Assembly: GCA_002943765.1 (NCBI GenBank)
Contig: PQWQ01000006.1
Coordinates: forward strand, 1,922,001 to 1,986,000
Direction of reading: 5' to 3'
DNA from: Psoroptes ovis
Taxonomy: Eukaryota > Arthropoda > Arachnida > Sarcoptiformes > Psoroptidae
Length of the DNA stretch: 64,000 bases
The translations under genes were made by a program, and so were the position numbers. Below the pieces are notes generated by a model. It did no database searches. It was not told where the DNA came from and worked only from the letters and a program-made list of their open reading frames with translations. Below are positions 52,711 through 64,000 of the stretch, one piece after another; positions within the stretch are counted from its first letter, which is position 1, and the number at the start of each line of letters is the position of its first letter.

Positions 52711-55700
52711 TCATACACCATATTGATTTGCAAGTCTTTCTTTTAAATTTGCTGGAAAATTATCGGAAAATTGTCGCCAATTTTCTTCACCAACTTGATT
52801 TTTAAAACCATGTAAAATCTATTGAAAGATGAAATAGAATGCGTTATTTTTGAAAAAATTAGATCAACCAATTGATTATATATTACCTCTAAAAACATAT
52901 TTTTCAAATCTGGTTCTGGATTATTCCATGATGCTACTGCATCACAGAAATATATAAAATCTTGAATAACACCGTTTGGATTCTCACTAATCATTGAACA
53001 TATACCGCGGAATGCTGAATCTTTTGCTTCATTATCACATATATTACGCATTGATAAACACCATGCACGAATAAATTGTTGTAAAAATGGTGATATTTGT
53101 TTTTGTGATTGAAATTGTGTACTGACATATCCTAATCTTCCGATCGTAATTGCTAATTATTGTACATGAAAGAGATAATTAATATTAATTAACATTTCAG
53201 ATTCATTATATCTTTATAACTAAACACAAAAAAAAAAAATAAAATTGAGTAAAACATACCAGTGTTTTCTAGTAATGTTTTTGGCGAATCTGTTTGATTT
53301 AAATTAATAATCAATTGGGGCAATAATATTGAAACATATTCTTGCATTCGTTGCTTATATTTTATTGATATTTCGCCTATCGCCCATGTTGCATTATTAC
53401 AAACAGAAATATTTTCGGGATTTAAATTTTGTGCCAAAATCGGCATAAAATCACGAACACATGGTTCAACAAATACAAAACATGCCCTTGTCAATTCACC
53501 GAGTAATGCGAATGAACTTTGTCGTACTTCTGGTGTTGGATCCTTCAAATTATAAATATTAATTAATGAATCGAACGAAAAAACATTTCATTAAAATACT
53601 AACTTTGATACATTCATATAATAATCTCATAGTATTAGTGTTTTCAATTAATGGAATCATATGTTCGCCTAATCCTTCTGCTAATCCGCTTAGTAAATCC
53701 AGTGCAACAATCAAAAAATCTTTATTTGGGGGATCATATTGATCTTGATTTTCTTGATACATCTGTAACATAAATGAGGATTTGAATGATGAGTTTGAAT
53801 TCAAAATTAGAAAAAAAAACAAATTTTATTTACCGCATTAAATTTTAATGTCTGTTCAACAAGCGAAAGACAACGGCGGAACACAGGTTCACAATAGGGT
53901 AAAAATCCTGTTTGTAATGCTGTTGCAACACTTGAAAAACACTGAAAGAGATCAAGTTAATACATATAGCAAGAAATAAAATAAAAAACTCACTTCTAAA
54001 AGGGGAAATAAATCTTTATCATCATCTCTCAATGAGTCCCATTTATGTATCAATGGAGGCATCAATAATTCAATATATTCAGGTTTATTTAAATGATGAC
54101 CAACAGAATCGGCTAGCGTACCAATAGCATCATATAAAATTAATAGATTTTTATGCTAAAAAATGATAAATTTATGAAAAAACTTTGAATGATAATCGAT
54201 AATCAACATACCTGATATTTGCCGAATGCGCTGACTAGTGTTTTGAGAATAAGTTCTAGATAAGGAACTAAATCCGTACCAGCTTCTTCTTCCAACGTCG
54301 CAAAAGCACTACATGCTGCTTCTTGTACACGTTTATTAGGATCTAAAATTCTTTTCAATAGCTGATATTTTTAAGATTAGGAATTATATCAATTTATGAG
54401 AATCAGAAAAAATATATGAAACAAACCTCCATTATTAGCGGTTTAAGATAATTATCAGGATTCTGCACGACCCAATGTGAATATCGACTCAAGGTCCAAC
54501 ATGTTATTGACCTGACTAATGCTTTTTTATCCGATAAACATGATATCAGATAGGGGATAAGGTCATTCAAATGCTGCATAATACCACCCATGCATCCTTT
54601 GAAATAGTTATTAGAATAGAGAATGATAAAAATTTGAGGAAAAATCGAATCTAATAATCACCTTCTGCGATTGCACCTAATGCTAAAACAGCTGCCTCTT
54701 TTGTAACCCAATCTTGATGAAACAAGGTTTCGCGTAAAATCGGTAAAACTACTGGTAATAAGTCATCATTGAAAACATTAGCCAAAAAGTCTAATGCAGC
54801 TGCTGAACATTTTCGAAGATTCCAATCGCCATTACTATTTATATCGAAATCATCATAATCATCGTCTGAATCATCATTATTATGATTATTTTCATTATCA
54901 TCCATTCTAGGCTGTGCATGTTTGCGAACATTGTGAAAACGTGGCCTTATATCTTCTTCTTTATCTGGTATCATTTCATCTTCTTCAACATCGCCTTTCA
55001 ATAGAATTATGTCTAAATCTGAGTATTTCATTTTTTGCATCAATGTTGGTATTAATCGTGGAAGATGAGGGGCAAGTACTTCTTTACAGATTGGTTGTTC
55101 AGCTAATGTCAGCCAAAATTCGCAGGCATCTAATGCGACAACCATATCTTGATCTTGAGTGCTCATTAGCATGAACTAGAGAAAATTATAAATGTTAGAT
55201 TTTTCGTAAACAAAATTCAAGTTACAAAGAATTTTACATGTTTTAAACAATATAATCTCTTAATTTACTTTCATTGTCTGACCGATAAGCGAATTTTTTC
55301 ATTTCACTTATGGCGCGATTAGAAAGATTATTGTTAAGAATCAAAATTTTTAAATTACCTCGATAATGTTATGTATTTGTGGTATCAGACGTTCCATTCG
55401 TATTTCGACCAATGTAACGAATGATTTACAAACATTTTGTCTAACGTGACGATCATTATCGGCTGCTAATTTGAATAAACTCTATGTTAGGAGCAATAAA
55501 TGAATGAAATGTCAATATTGTCAAGTTAAAATCTGAGAAATTACCTCAATAAAAATATCAACATATGGCATCATAATTTGTGTGCGATTCAGTATAAAAT
55601 TATGCACACATGCTAATGCATATGAACGAATTTTAGAATGTGGATTAGTGAAGAATTGAAAAAATTTTGGTATTAAGAGGTTCAATTGCCGGCAATAAAT

Positions 55701-56252
55701 TTCATTATCTAATGTTTCAGCATTATCTTCGATGATTTTATGTAATATACTCAATGCACCTTCACATTCGTAATAATTGTCAGAATCTAATTTGTTCAAT
55801 AATATGTCTAATAATTCTGGCCATTGTTGTAATTCGCCTTCTTGTAGTAATGTCGATATTAATATACCGACTGTAGCACGTATCAACGATGATTGATCAC
55901 CCATACAAGATAATGCTTCAAATTTTACATAATTTATAACTTCACGCGGTAATTGTCTATATCTTGCTTTGATATTATTTTTCAATATTAAACCGCTTAA
56001 TGAACGCGTTGGTTCCTCTGAAAGAAAAAATTTGGTCAATAATCAGGTAAAATTTTAAATAAAACAAAACACATTACCTTCATTTGTCATCTTGGACAAA
56101 ACAAACGCAAGGTAATTGCTAAAATTCGGAAAATTATTCAATTCTTCTAAACGTTGTTGCACATGATTTTGTGTTTGAATGTCCGGTGATTGTGATTGTC
56201 GTAATAGTTGAAGAATTTGATCTAAACCTTGTTGTTCTGGATGCCAATCCAT
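52711..56252 (-). CDS. Tnpo: Transportin (karyopherin beta-2, TNPO1/2), 12 exons
   Basis: Transportin imports PY-NLS cargoes such as hnRNPs through nuclear pores and releases them on RanGTP. Exons: 56078-56252, 55545-56017, 55359-55481, 54662-55175, 54427-54596, 54212-54361, 53994-54155, 53834-53941, 53604-53762, 53260-53542, 52887-53152, 52711-52818; 2691 nt, 896 residues, against 897-898 in human TNPO2/TNPO1. The HEAT-repeat protein matches end to end: MDWHPEQQGLDQILQLLRQS, EPTRSLSGLILKNNIKARY, LRKCSAAALDFLANVFNDDL, SDKKALVRSITCWTLSRYSH, LLSGLAEGLGEHM, VCNNATWAIGEISI, GICSMISENPNGVIQDFIYF and the C-terminal ERLANQYGV. The H8 acidic loop after YSDLDIILLKGDVEEDE is present, with an Asp/Asn-rich run. 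MDWHPEQQG is the first ATG. Donors of exons 5 and 9 are GTTTGT and GTTAGT, slightly off consensus. Confidence 0.97.
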
Positions 56253-57145
56253 TTTCTTCGGATTGATAAATTGTTGATAATCAATAAACAATTAACACAC
56301 AATTATTAATCAACTAATCGAATAGAAACCAAATGAAAAGCACCACAAATTGGCCGATTATTGTGTGTGTTAAACGTTTTAATGTTTTTAAATTTTAAAA
56401 TTCTTGAAAAAAAACAAACAAATCAAATAATCAAGAAAATTTAATTGAAAAATTTAAACTCAATATAAAAACACCGAGAAAGATGAAAAAAACTCATGCC
56501 ATTATTGATGTGTGTGTGTTTATGTGGTGATAAGTTAAAAAATCTAGCCCTCAATTATTGATTCCCCCATCTTTTTCACCTCACCCTCTCTCTGTTTTAC
56601 TGTGTCTTTTAGAAAAAAAAGATTTCTGTTTTATTTTAGCGCTTATAAATAAATGCCAAACAATTGTGGTAAATCCTAAAAAGAAAAAGGTAGCAGCATT
56701 GTTTTGTGTGCTGCATAAAAATCCGGCTATTTTTCCTCCTCCTCCCGAACACCTATTTCTACCTATGATGATTGATCCAAAGGAATAAAAAATAAATTAA
56801 TCAATTTTTAGATTGAAAATAATTTTTATTTCAATAATTTTATGATATAATATCTAATTAATATATTTATTTATATAAGGCTTTTGATTGATAATGTCTC
56901 ATTAATCTGTGTGTTTTTTGACTGCAAGTTTTTCGTTTTCATTAATAATTTGCCTCTATCATGAAATCATTGAAAAAGATAATTTATTGGACCCAAAGGA
57001 ATTTGGATGAATTTTGATGAAAAGACGGAGAAATATTGAAGTAAAAATTGAAGATAATAATTTCCAACATTAAAGAGATTGTTGTTTATAATTTATCCAA
57101 GAAAAAAACGATGAAAATGAACGAATTGAGCCATTTGTTAGTTTT
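56253..57145. other. Interval between G-gamma 3' end and transportin 5' end
   Basis: About 0.9 kb: G-gamma 3' UTR with a minus-strand AATAAA at 56825-56830, then the transportin promoter and 5' UTR. The stretch 56550-56770 is richer in C/T but carries no recognisable exon. Confidence 0.6.
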
Positions 57146-57425
57146 TCATAATAAATTACAGGAACTTTTTTCACGAAATGGATTTGCTTTTTGTGAATGA
57201 AATCCAACCAGCAGATAATCTTCAGATGCATGTTCTTGAACATATTTCTGGAGATAAGAAAAATTAAGATAAATTAATTCAATTTTTGACAAAATTAACT
57301 ACCTAGAGATCTAAGAAAATTATTACCTTTAAATCTTCAACAGCAACTGAGACCAATATTCGTTTAATATGTGATTCACGTCTTAATTGTTCAACAACAC
57401 GACGTTGTTGGGTTAATGAAGACAT
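57146..57425 (-). CDS. G-protein gamma subunit, 66 residues
   Basis: G-gamma subunits pair with G-beta at the plasma membrane in GPCR signalling. Two short exons, 57327-57425 (33 codons, ATG at 57423-57425) and 57146-57247, join K|K in phase 0. The product begins MSSLTQQRRVVEQLRRESHI, continues KRILVSVAVEDLKKYVQEHA and SEDYLLVGF, and ends NPFREKSSCNLL. The NPFREK motif and CaaX box CNLL are diagnostic; a terminal Leu predicts geranylgeranylation, with loss of the last three residues and carboxymethylation. The 66-residue length is typical; the N-terminus before the coiled coil is short. Both exons are too short to stand out as open frames. Assignment to a specific vertebrate gamma class is not possible by eye. 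Confidence 0.96.
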
Positions 57426-59769
57426 TTTTTAAAAATTTAAAATTTCGCTGGTGTTTTCGTTTTATTTAAAAACAAAATAATTTAATGAAAAATGAGGCAA
57501 ATTTATAACTTAAATGATTTCAAATGTATTAAATTTATGAAATAGATTTTTCAATAAAAATAAACAAACTTTTTGTTAAATCAAACGTAATTTAATCGTA
57601 AATAAAATAACATTGAGCAAAATTATTTTTAATTTTTGTTTCTTTGAGGAGAAATGCTAACGATGATAATTATCTTTTGGCAGTCATTTTCAATGTTTTG
57701 GTGATACATATTTTTCCATTGGCCATCATGATCAGCCATTGCCGCTACTTGTCGGATTTTATGCCACTACTTACGCTGCCACTAGTTGCTTGCTACGCAT
57801 GTGATTTTATTTTTGAAATATTTTTTTGAATTTTCATAATTCAAAGAATTTTAGATGATCATAATTGATTGATTGCCGAAATCTCCTTTTTTTGGTAAAT
57901 CTCCTTTAATCCTTGAATTCATAATTGTTGTTTTATAGTTAATCTTTCAGTTTAGAATCATTTAATTATAATTAGAGAATGATTTTTTTCAGGAATTCAA
58001 TTCCTGTTTTTTTTTCATTAATTCGTTAAATTCCTTAAATTCGTTGTTATCACTAACTGGTACCATCGTCGATGATCGTTGTTTTAGGTTAATTTTTTCA
58101 ATCATTATTTGTTTCCTACATTATCTGAATATATCTGAATAAATCACAAACACAAATGAATATTATGCAGCTGCGTTGAGTCCCATGAATTCAACCGAAT
58201 CATGAATGGATTAATAATGATTTATTTTATCTTTTTCATTGATGAAATTTGATGTTATTGAATATCGAATATCCATGATGATTGTAATGTATTGATTTTC
58301 TTTTATTTTTTCTAAATGAATATTGATATGAATGATGATGATCAAATAATCATGAAATCATTATCATTGATGCAAACAGCGAATCGAAAAACAACCATTG
58401 TCTTTTGTTTTTCCATATCACGATTTGCGCCAAAAAAAAATTTCTTTTATTTTATTTTTTATTATCGATGACATGATTTGATTTGATTGATTCAATTTTA
58501 TTATTAAAAAATCATTATTGATTGGACTGGTTTTTTTATCATTCATTCATCAATCTGATGATGATATATTCAAAACATAATTTGAATGTGTTAAAGTAAG
58601 TGAACCCTCTATCCTATAGTTAACAATGAAATTTGATAATATTTTAAACAATGATCGATTCTATTTTATGGGTCAATAAATAAATGACAATATTTGATCA
58701 AGATAATTGAATCGAAACATTAATATTAAAAACATAAAATTTAATGTTTGAAAATGGTCAACTTATTATTAAATTTATTTCTATTATTTGATGATAAATA
58801 TTCAACGTAAAAACTAATATTAACCTAAATAAATAAATGGAATCGAAAAATAAAAATCAATGTCACGATAATAATGTTCAATGAAATAAAATAAAATAAA
58901 ACAGTAGAAATAAATTTACATAAATCAAATGTAATCAAGATCAAAGTGTACTTCGGTGGAAAAATAAATAAGAAATACCTGTCTTCTTAAAAAATAATAA
59001 TATTCATGGTCTGAAAAAATTTACATGGAAAGGTACCTTTGCATAATAACAATCAAAACGATAATGTAACATGACATTTAAATAAAAAATGAAATGAATA
59101 ATGATTAACATCACAAGTAAATGCATTTATTTGTTCATTTGTTTAAATATTTCTGATCAAAATCAATAATGACAATTCTGTATGTAATTTGATATTTTTA
59201 ATGAAAGAATCATCTTTGTTGATAATCAAGAATTTTGTTTGCGAAACATTTCAAAGACAATTGTTTATATTGAGGAAACAAAGAAAGATTATGTGTTTGT
59301 TATTTCATGTAGATAAATCATTAATGCTCAAATCATTAATGAATATCATCATCAAACGAAATAATAATAATCAAAAGATCATTGAAATTAATCAATAAAA
59401 TATCCAATTGAAGATATAAAGTTTTTTCCTCATCATTATTATTTTTATTGAATTGATTTGATTTATTCAATGATTATAATGATCATTATTATTTCTATTG
59501 ATCAATGGTTAGTGAATTTTATTTTCTTATTCTTCATCATTAAATTCATTATATTTTGATGAATTATGTGTATTGATTTCTATGTACATATGTGTCTGTG
59601 AAGCATTCAATTAAGTAATTTTCTCAAATTTCATTTCAATGAAAAAAGTAACCATTTTTATGATTAAAACGTTTATATGTAATGAAATGAAATGAAAACG
59701 ATTGATGGTGTTATTGATTCCATCAAAAATTTCTATTTTTATTGTATGTGTGGGGTATATATCTAGTCA

Positions 59770-59834
59770 TTGATTCATCGATGATGATTGTTGATGATGA
59801 AGATGATCATGAAACATCATCATAAATGAATCAA
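59770..59834. repeat. Imperfect inverted repeat built partly from GAT/ATC units
   Basis: The arms TTGATTCAT (59770-59778) and ATGATGAT (59781-59788) pair with 59826-59834 and 59816-59823, with a 2-base internal mismatch. Simple-sequence content makes chance or slippage origin likely. Confidence 0.6.
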
Positions 59835-61941
59835 GGAAGATTCTAATTATTGTTTTATCATCCTGATCATTATGTTCATCACAAAAATGAATGAAAAAAA
59901 TCTTCCTTCCTTCATTTCACTCGATGTTAATAATGAGTTTGAAAAAAATCCTGATCATTTCACATATAAAGAAATGATGAAAAAAGCCTTGAAGCATTAT
60001 TGTCTAAGTAATGCTCTGCATTATTGAATTGTAATTATTATTATTAATTTTATGATATTCGTTTTGTTTTTGTCTTCCTAATGAATAAAAAAATTTCAAA
60101 AAAAAACTATTCTGGTGGTCTCGAAGCTTCTTCACTATTCAAAACGTATTAAATTTCTTTGTTTTGTTTTTACTTCGATGAACAAAATAATCATCAAATT
60201 TAATACTGAATCGCAATGTATTAATAAAGAATAATGAACAAAAAAATTCATAGAATTTTCCATGATAATTTTTTTCATTCAAAATCCTCTCTAAATTGTG
60301 AAAAACATATGAAAAACTTTCGCATATGTTTTTTATTGAATAATTTCAAGTTTTTTGAATTTGTTTTGAATTGTCCAAATTCACTAAAATACAGAAACAC
60401 ATTCAGAGAAATTCAAATTACAAAAAAGAAATGCTATAAGATTTGAGATATTTGTCTTTTGTTTTTGTATGACACACAATTTCACACTCAAGAATGCAAT
60501 TGTCTTATTATATTATCATAATTCATTAAATTATAACAATTCCTTAAAAATCTATGACCAAAACAAGAAAAAATCTCAAGATTCAACGAATTTCTTGAAA
60601 AATTATTGAAGAATAATTGAAATTATGAATATTCATTGTATTTTAATTGTTGCTTGTGAGAAAAGTTTTCAAATTCATTTTAAGATTTTGTTTTATTTCC
60701 GTTTTTTTTTCAAATATGAATTGTCATTGATTTGCCAGTGATAGCAACAACAATAACATCGAAAACAACTGGAACAGCCAAAGAACCAAAACATCAATTA
60801 ATGCATAGGCACACACAGCGAAAACGACAACGAAACATTTCAAAATTACGCTCAGAATGATTGAAAAATTCCAATAAATATTTTATATTGCAAATGAGTT
60901 TGAAAATGAAAATGAAATGAAAATTAATTTGAAAATGAACCATAAAAGTAAACACACAGATTTTTTATTGAATTTGAAACATGTATACGATTCCAATTTC
61001 AATAAATAGATATAGTTCAATGTCCTTCGTATTAAATTATTATTATTACATTGTTTATTATGCTGAATTCAATTGAATTTTTTTTTGTGACACTTAATAT
61101 AATTTGGAGTATTTTATTTTATTTTATTATGGTTATATTACTGTCTTTGTTTGGAATGTGTCAAATTCAACTTTGGTTCATCTTTGTGCTAATTTTTTTT
61201 TTTTTTTTTTTTGTTCAGTTCCAGCTCCCTTGATATTTTTATATGTATTCTGAGATTTTTGTTCATAAACAATTTGTTCATTATTATTACATTCGGACAA
61301 TGTTTTCAGTTTCATTTGATTTCATTGATTCATTTCAAATAAGACAAAATGTGACTTTATTTTTGCATAGTTTTCCATAATAGTTAATGTAAAATTTTTC
61401 AAATTGGAATCATTTTTTTCTTCATTTGTTTCGATTTATTTTTATTTGAATATTCATTTTTCTCATTGATTTCAATTTCAATTCAATAGATAAATAATCA
61501 AATGAATAACCAGATAAACAAATGAACGAACAAATAAATAAATCGAATTCCTTTTTTTCTCGATCATCCTCCCCCAAACAAAATGATGGTGTAAATCAAT
61601 CCATATCAAATTGATGTGTTGTTTATGTATTATCATCGTCATTATTATTATTGTTGCTGGAGTATTGGATGAGATTTCATTTGCACAAATATTTCAGAAA
61701 TAAAATTTTTCTTGCTCTCGTTCTATGTTTGATTGGTTTATGTGTCAGAAAAAATGAAAATAAAAAATTTCATTATATTCAAATTCATAGAAGAAAAATA
61801 AAAATAAAAATCCAATTTTTCAAACAACTACAAAAATTAATATTATTATCATTATTAATGCTGCTTCAATTTTTCCATTGATGATTCTGTGTGAACATCA
61901 ACTTCACTTTTGCTTCACTTTTTGGCTGTTTGCACCAGCAA

Positions 61942-62003
61942 CCATTTACTATTAAATGCTTCAGCCAGATAGAGCGAATCAAGAAGCATTTAATAGTAAA
62001 TGG
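61942..62003. repeat. Long near-perfect hairpin, candidate pre-miRNA or hairpin RNA
   Basis: The arm CCATTTACTATTAAATGCTT (61942-61961) is the exact reverse complement of 61984-62003. One more C-G pair (61962/61983) makes 21 bp, closing a 20-base loop. Weaker pairing with G-U wobbles and single mismatches continues outward for about 14 bases (61928-61941 with 62004-62017), the shape of a miRNA precursor. The arm does not match any arthropod miRNA I remember. Transcription and strand are unknown; a fold-back element is the main alternative. Confidence 0.5.
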
Positions 62004-63502
62004 CTGTAGTTGTTGGTCAATAAATCTTTTTGATTCGTTTTATTATTATCATTATCATTCCAATTTCCAATTTTAAATATATTCAATTCAATTTTATGGG
62101 CAAATTTATGCCATTCTTGTTTGAATATATTTGAACGAATTCAAATGTTTAGGAATTTCTCCTTTTTTAAGCTAAAAACAAAGCACAACGAAGAACGATG
62201 ATTACAAATCATCATCATCAATATTATTAGTGGACCATTGATGGAACATTGTCGAATTTTACGAATTTGAATCAAATGAAAAGCAAGATGCATAATAAAT
62301 AAATGAAAAATGTTCAACGGCAAGAAAATCAACGATGCAAAGCACAAAAAAATAATGGAATAAATGAATCAATGAATATGAGAGTAAAATGAATTTCAAT
62401 TGGTAATAAGCAGGGAAACATATATCAGAATAAACGCTTTTCAGCTATGCATTTGCGTTTGGTATATTGTATTAATAGTATGTATGTGTGCATTTCAAGT
62501 GATAATGAAATTTATTTCCATACTTATTTCCACTTTCAAATTTCTTTTCTATTTTTTCATTCATTCATTTTACATTCTGAAAATTCAATTTTGCCTTTCA
62601 ATTTTTTTTACGATTCTAGAAGACATTGAAATGAAATTGAAGAAATACATGTCCGTAATGAGGGTATGATGGATGTGTTTGAATGTTTCATGGAGAAATG
62701 GCACGAAAAAATTCATGGAAAATAAATGGAATCATAAGCAACAACAGAAGCAACAGCAAAGTGAAAAGCCATTAATAATTCCTGTTTTTTTTGAATAAAA
62801 TAAAAATTCAAATGTTTTCAAATGAAATTTTCTCTGCTTTAATTCAGTTTTATCTCATTTTATTTTATAATAAATTCATTTGAACTAAATAGAATTTAAT
62901 TCTTTCAGGTGCTTTTATTTTTATTTTGTGAATAAAAGTAATAATAATGAATACGAATTCGTGTATATTTATATCATTTCAAATTAAATAAACAACAACA
63001 AACTGCTGTTGATCGTTTTGTTTATTTATTTTTATATTTATTTATTCCTTTAAAATAATTCTAATGAAATATTTATCAATTTTGATCCTCTTTGCATCTA
63101 TTTTTTTTCATTTAATTTTAATTCAAATTTTATTTTTTATTCTTCATTCAAAATCTGATTATTTTAGATAATGCAAAAGTGAATGAATGAATAAATAAAC
63201 AAATGAATGAATGAAAAATTTCGGTTTATGCCCTTGCTTTTATTCACAAAATTTGATAAAAAAATAAGCGAATAATTCCAATAATAATTGATGAAACGCT
63301 AAAAATGGAGAAAATGAAATGAAATTTTTTTCATTTTTCCATTTTGAAACTCGGAGAAAAAGGATTTTGATTCACTAAAAGTGAATATCAATATCAACAT
63401 TGCTACCATTGATCCATGTTGTATAATATAATTATGAAATAAGCAAATGTTTGCGACAATTTTTTTTTCTTTTTTTGATTTCCATTATCATAATGAAATT
63501 TC

Positions 63503-63503
<1 letters not shown>

Positions 63504-63533
<30 letters not shown>
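63504..63533. repeat. (CAT)n microsatellite
   Basis: About ten uninterrupted CAT/TCA units. Confidence 0.9.
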
Positions 63534-63881
63534 GAATATTCAAATTTTATCATACAAAGAGAGATGATAGAGTGAGAGCAAGAGAAGAATAATAAAATTT
63601 GATGAATCATATCAAATTAAATTCATCTCCGGTATATATTTTTCTATGATTATATTATCATCAATATCATTGATACTGATATTGAAACGATTTTTTTGAA
63701 TTCAAATTTTGAAATTTAAATCATTTCACATTGATTGAAATAAACTTGAATAAAATCAAGTTTAGATCAATGAATTCATAACAAATTTTCAGTTCTAGTT
63801 TGAGAATATTCAATTTTTCATCCGAAATTGTAGCGTTATTTCACAGGATTTCAATTGAAATAAACAAATTGAATCACAATA

Positions 63882-64000
63882 ATGCAATTCAAGACGAAAT
63901 TCATTGTTTTTGCATCATTTTTGTTTTTCAAATTATTGCTATTCTTTGATTTACCATCCAACCAAGCGCCAACCCACCACCAATCGCAACATTTTCAAAT
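63882..64000 (+). CDS. 5' end of a gene with an N-terminal signal anchor (partial, runs off the window)
   Basis: ATG at 63882-63884 opens a frame that stays open for 39 codons to the window end, with an in-frame stop just upstream (63870-63872). The protein begins MQFKTKFIVFASFLFFKLLL: two Lys, then about 17 hydrophobic residues, then FFDLPSNQAPTHHQSQHFQ. Short basic cytosolic tail, one membrane helix and polar Pro/Gln/His stem are the layout of Golgi type II enzymes, although a cleaved signal peptide is also possible. Base composition shifts from AT-rich to C/A-rich at the stem, as in coding sequence. The family cannot be told from 39 residues. Confidence 0.5.
   Translation, partial: MQFKTKFIVFASFLFFKLLLFFDLPSNQAPTHHQSQHFQ

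Larger units (their letters stand above)
57426..63881. other. Gene-poor 6.5-kb region between divergent genes
   Basis: Lies upstream of both G-gamma (minus) and the partial gene at 63882 (plus). The first 400 bases hold the G-gamma promoter, with a GC-richer patch at 57715-57800. Further in are a long hairpin at about 61942-62003, a weaker fold-back at 59770-59834, and (CAT)n at 63504-63533. No exon I can support. Confidence 0.6.

Noticed and set aside
57644..57829. 61-codon plus-strand frame upstream of G-gamma
   Set aside because: Lies in the G-gamma promoter region, starts at a non-ATG codon or low-quality context, hydrophobic by composition.
1..64000. CRISPR array, bacterial operon, integrated virus or transposase
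   Set aside because: No spaced direct repeats, no ribosome binding site-led gene runs, and no transposase, integrase, reverse transcriptase or capsid-like frames were recognised on either strand.

Overview
The window is eukaryotic nuclear DNA: strongly AT-rich, full of short GT-AG introns, and carrying orthologues of animal-wide genes. Protein details (an arthropod-type insert after the SSBP LUFS region, an elav/fne/Rbp9-type ELAV protein, poly-Asn/Ser linkers) together with compact genes and high AT suggest an arthropod, most probably an acariform (astigmatid) mite. That taxonomic call is inference, not proof. No prokaryotic, plasmid, viral or transposase gene was recognised.

Layout, left to right: PTPA, the PP2A activator (minus, 1-896, cut by the window edge); a possible first exon of an unknown gene (minus, 5605-5865); Ssdp/SSBP (plus, 15 coding exons, 8013-13331); a TAL/LYL/HLH3B bHLH factor (minus, 4 coding exons, 17373-19185, plus a probable non-coding 5' exon), head to head with Rictor of TORC2 (plus, 7 exons, 20485-26698); an orphan hydrophobic-start protein (plus, 27049-27847); an orphan Asn/Asp-rich protein with two C-terminal membrane helices (plus, 32882-33935); an ELAV/Hu RNA-binding protein (plus, 5 exons, 41242-43346) between long gene-poor flanks; then three minus-strand genes in a row: Rad23 (49724-51014), transportin (52711-56252) and a G-protein gamma subunit (57146-57425). 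A further gene with an N-terminal membrane anchor starts at 63882 and leaves the window.

The genes do not form one pathway; this is an ordinary arthropod neighbourhood. Several take part in core regulation: PTPA (PP2A), Rictor (TORC2/Akt), SSBP with TAL (both belong to LDB1/LMO transcription complexes in other animals), ELAV (neuronal RNA processing), Rad23 (proteasome shuttle and repair), transportin (nuclear import) and G-gamma (GPCR signalling). Exon joins were read by eye from GT-AG sites, reading phase and recalled family sequences; no transcript data or search was available.

The points most worth checking are the TAL bHLH splice junction (six extra residues in the DNA-binding helix, or a non-AG acceptor), a 21-bp near-perfect hairpin near 61.95 kb, tandem in-frame 5' splice sites in the ELAV hinge, a 30-nt in-frame microexon in SSBP, and the two orphan genes.
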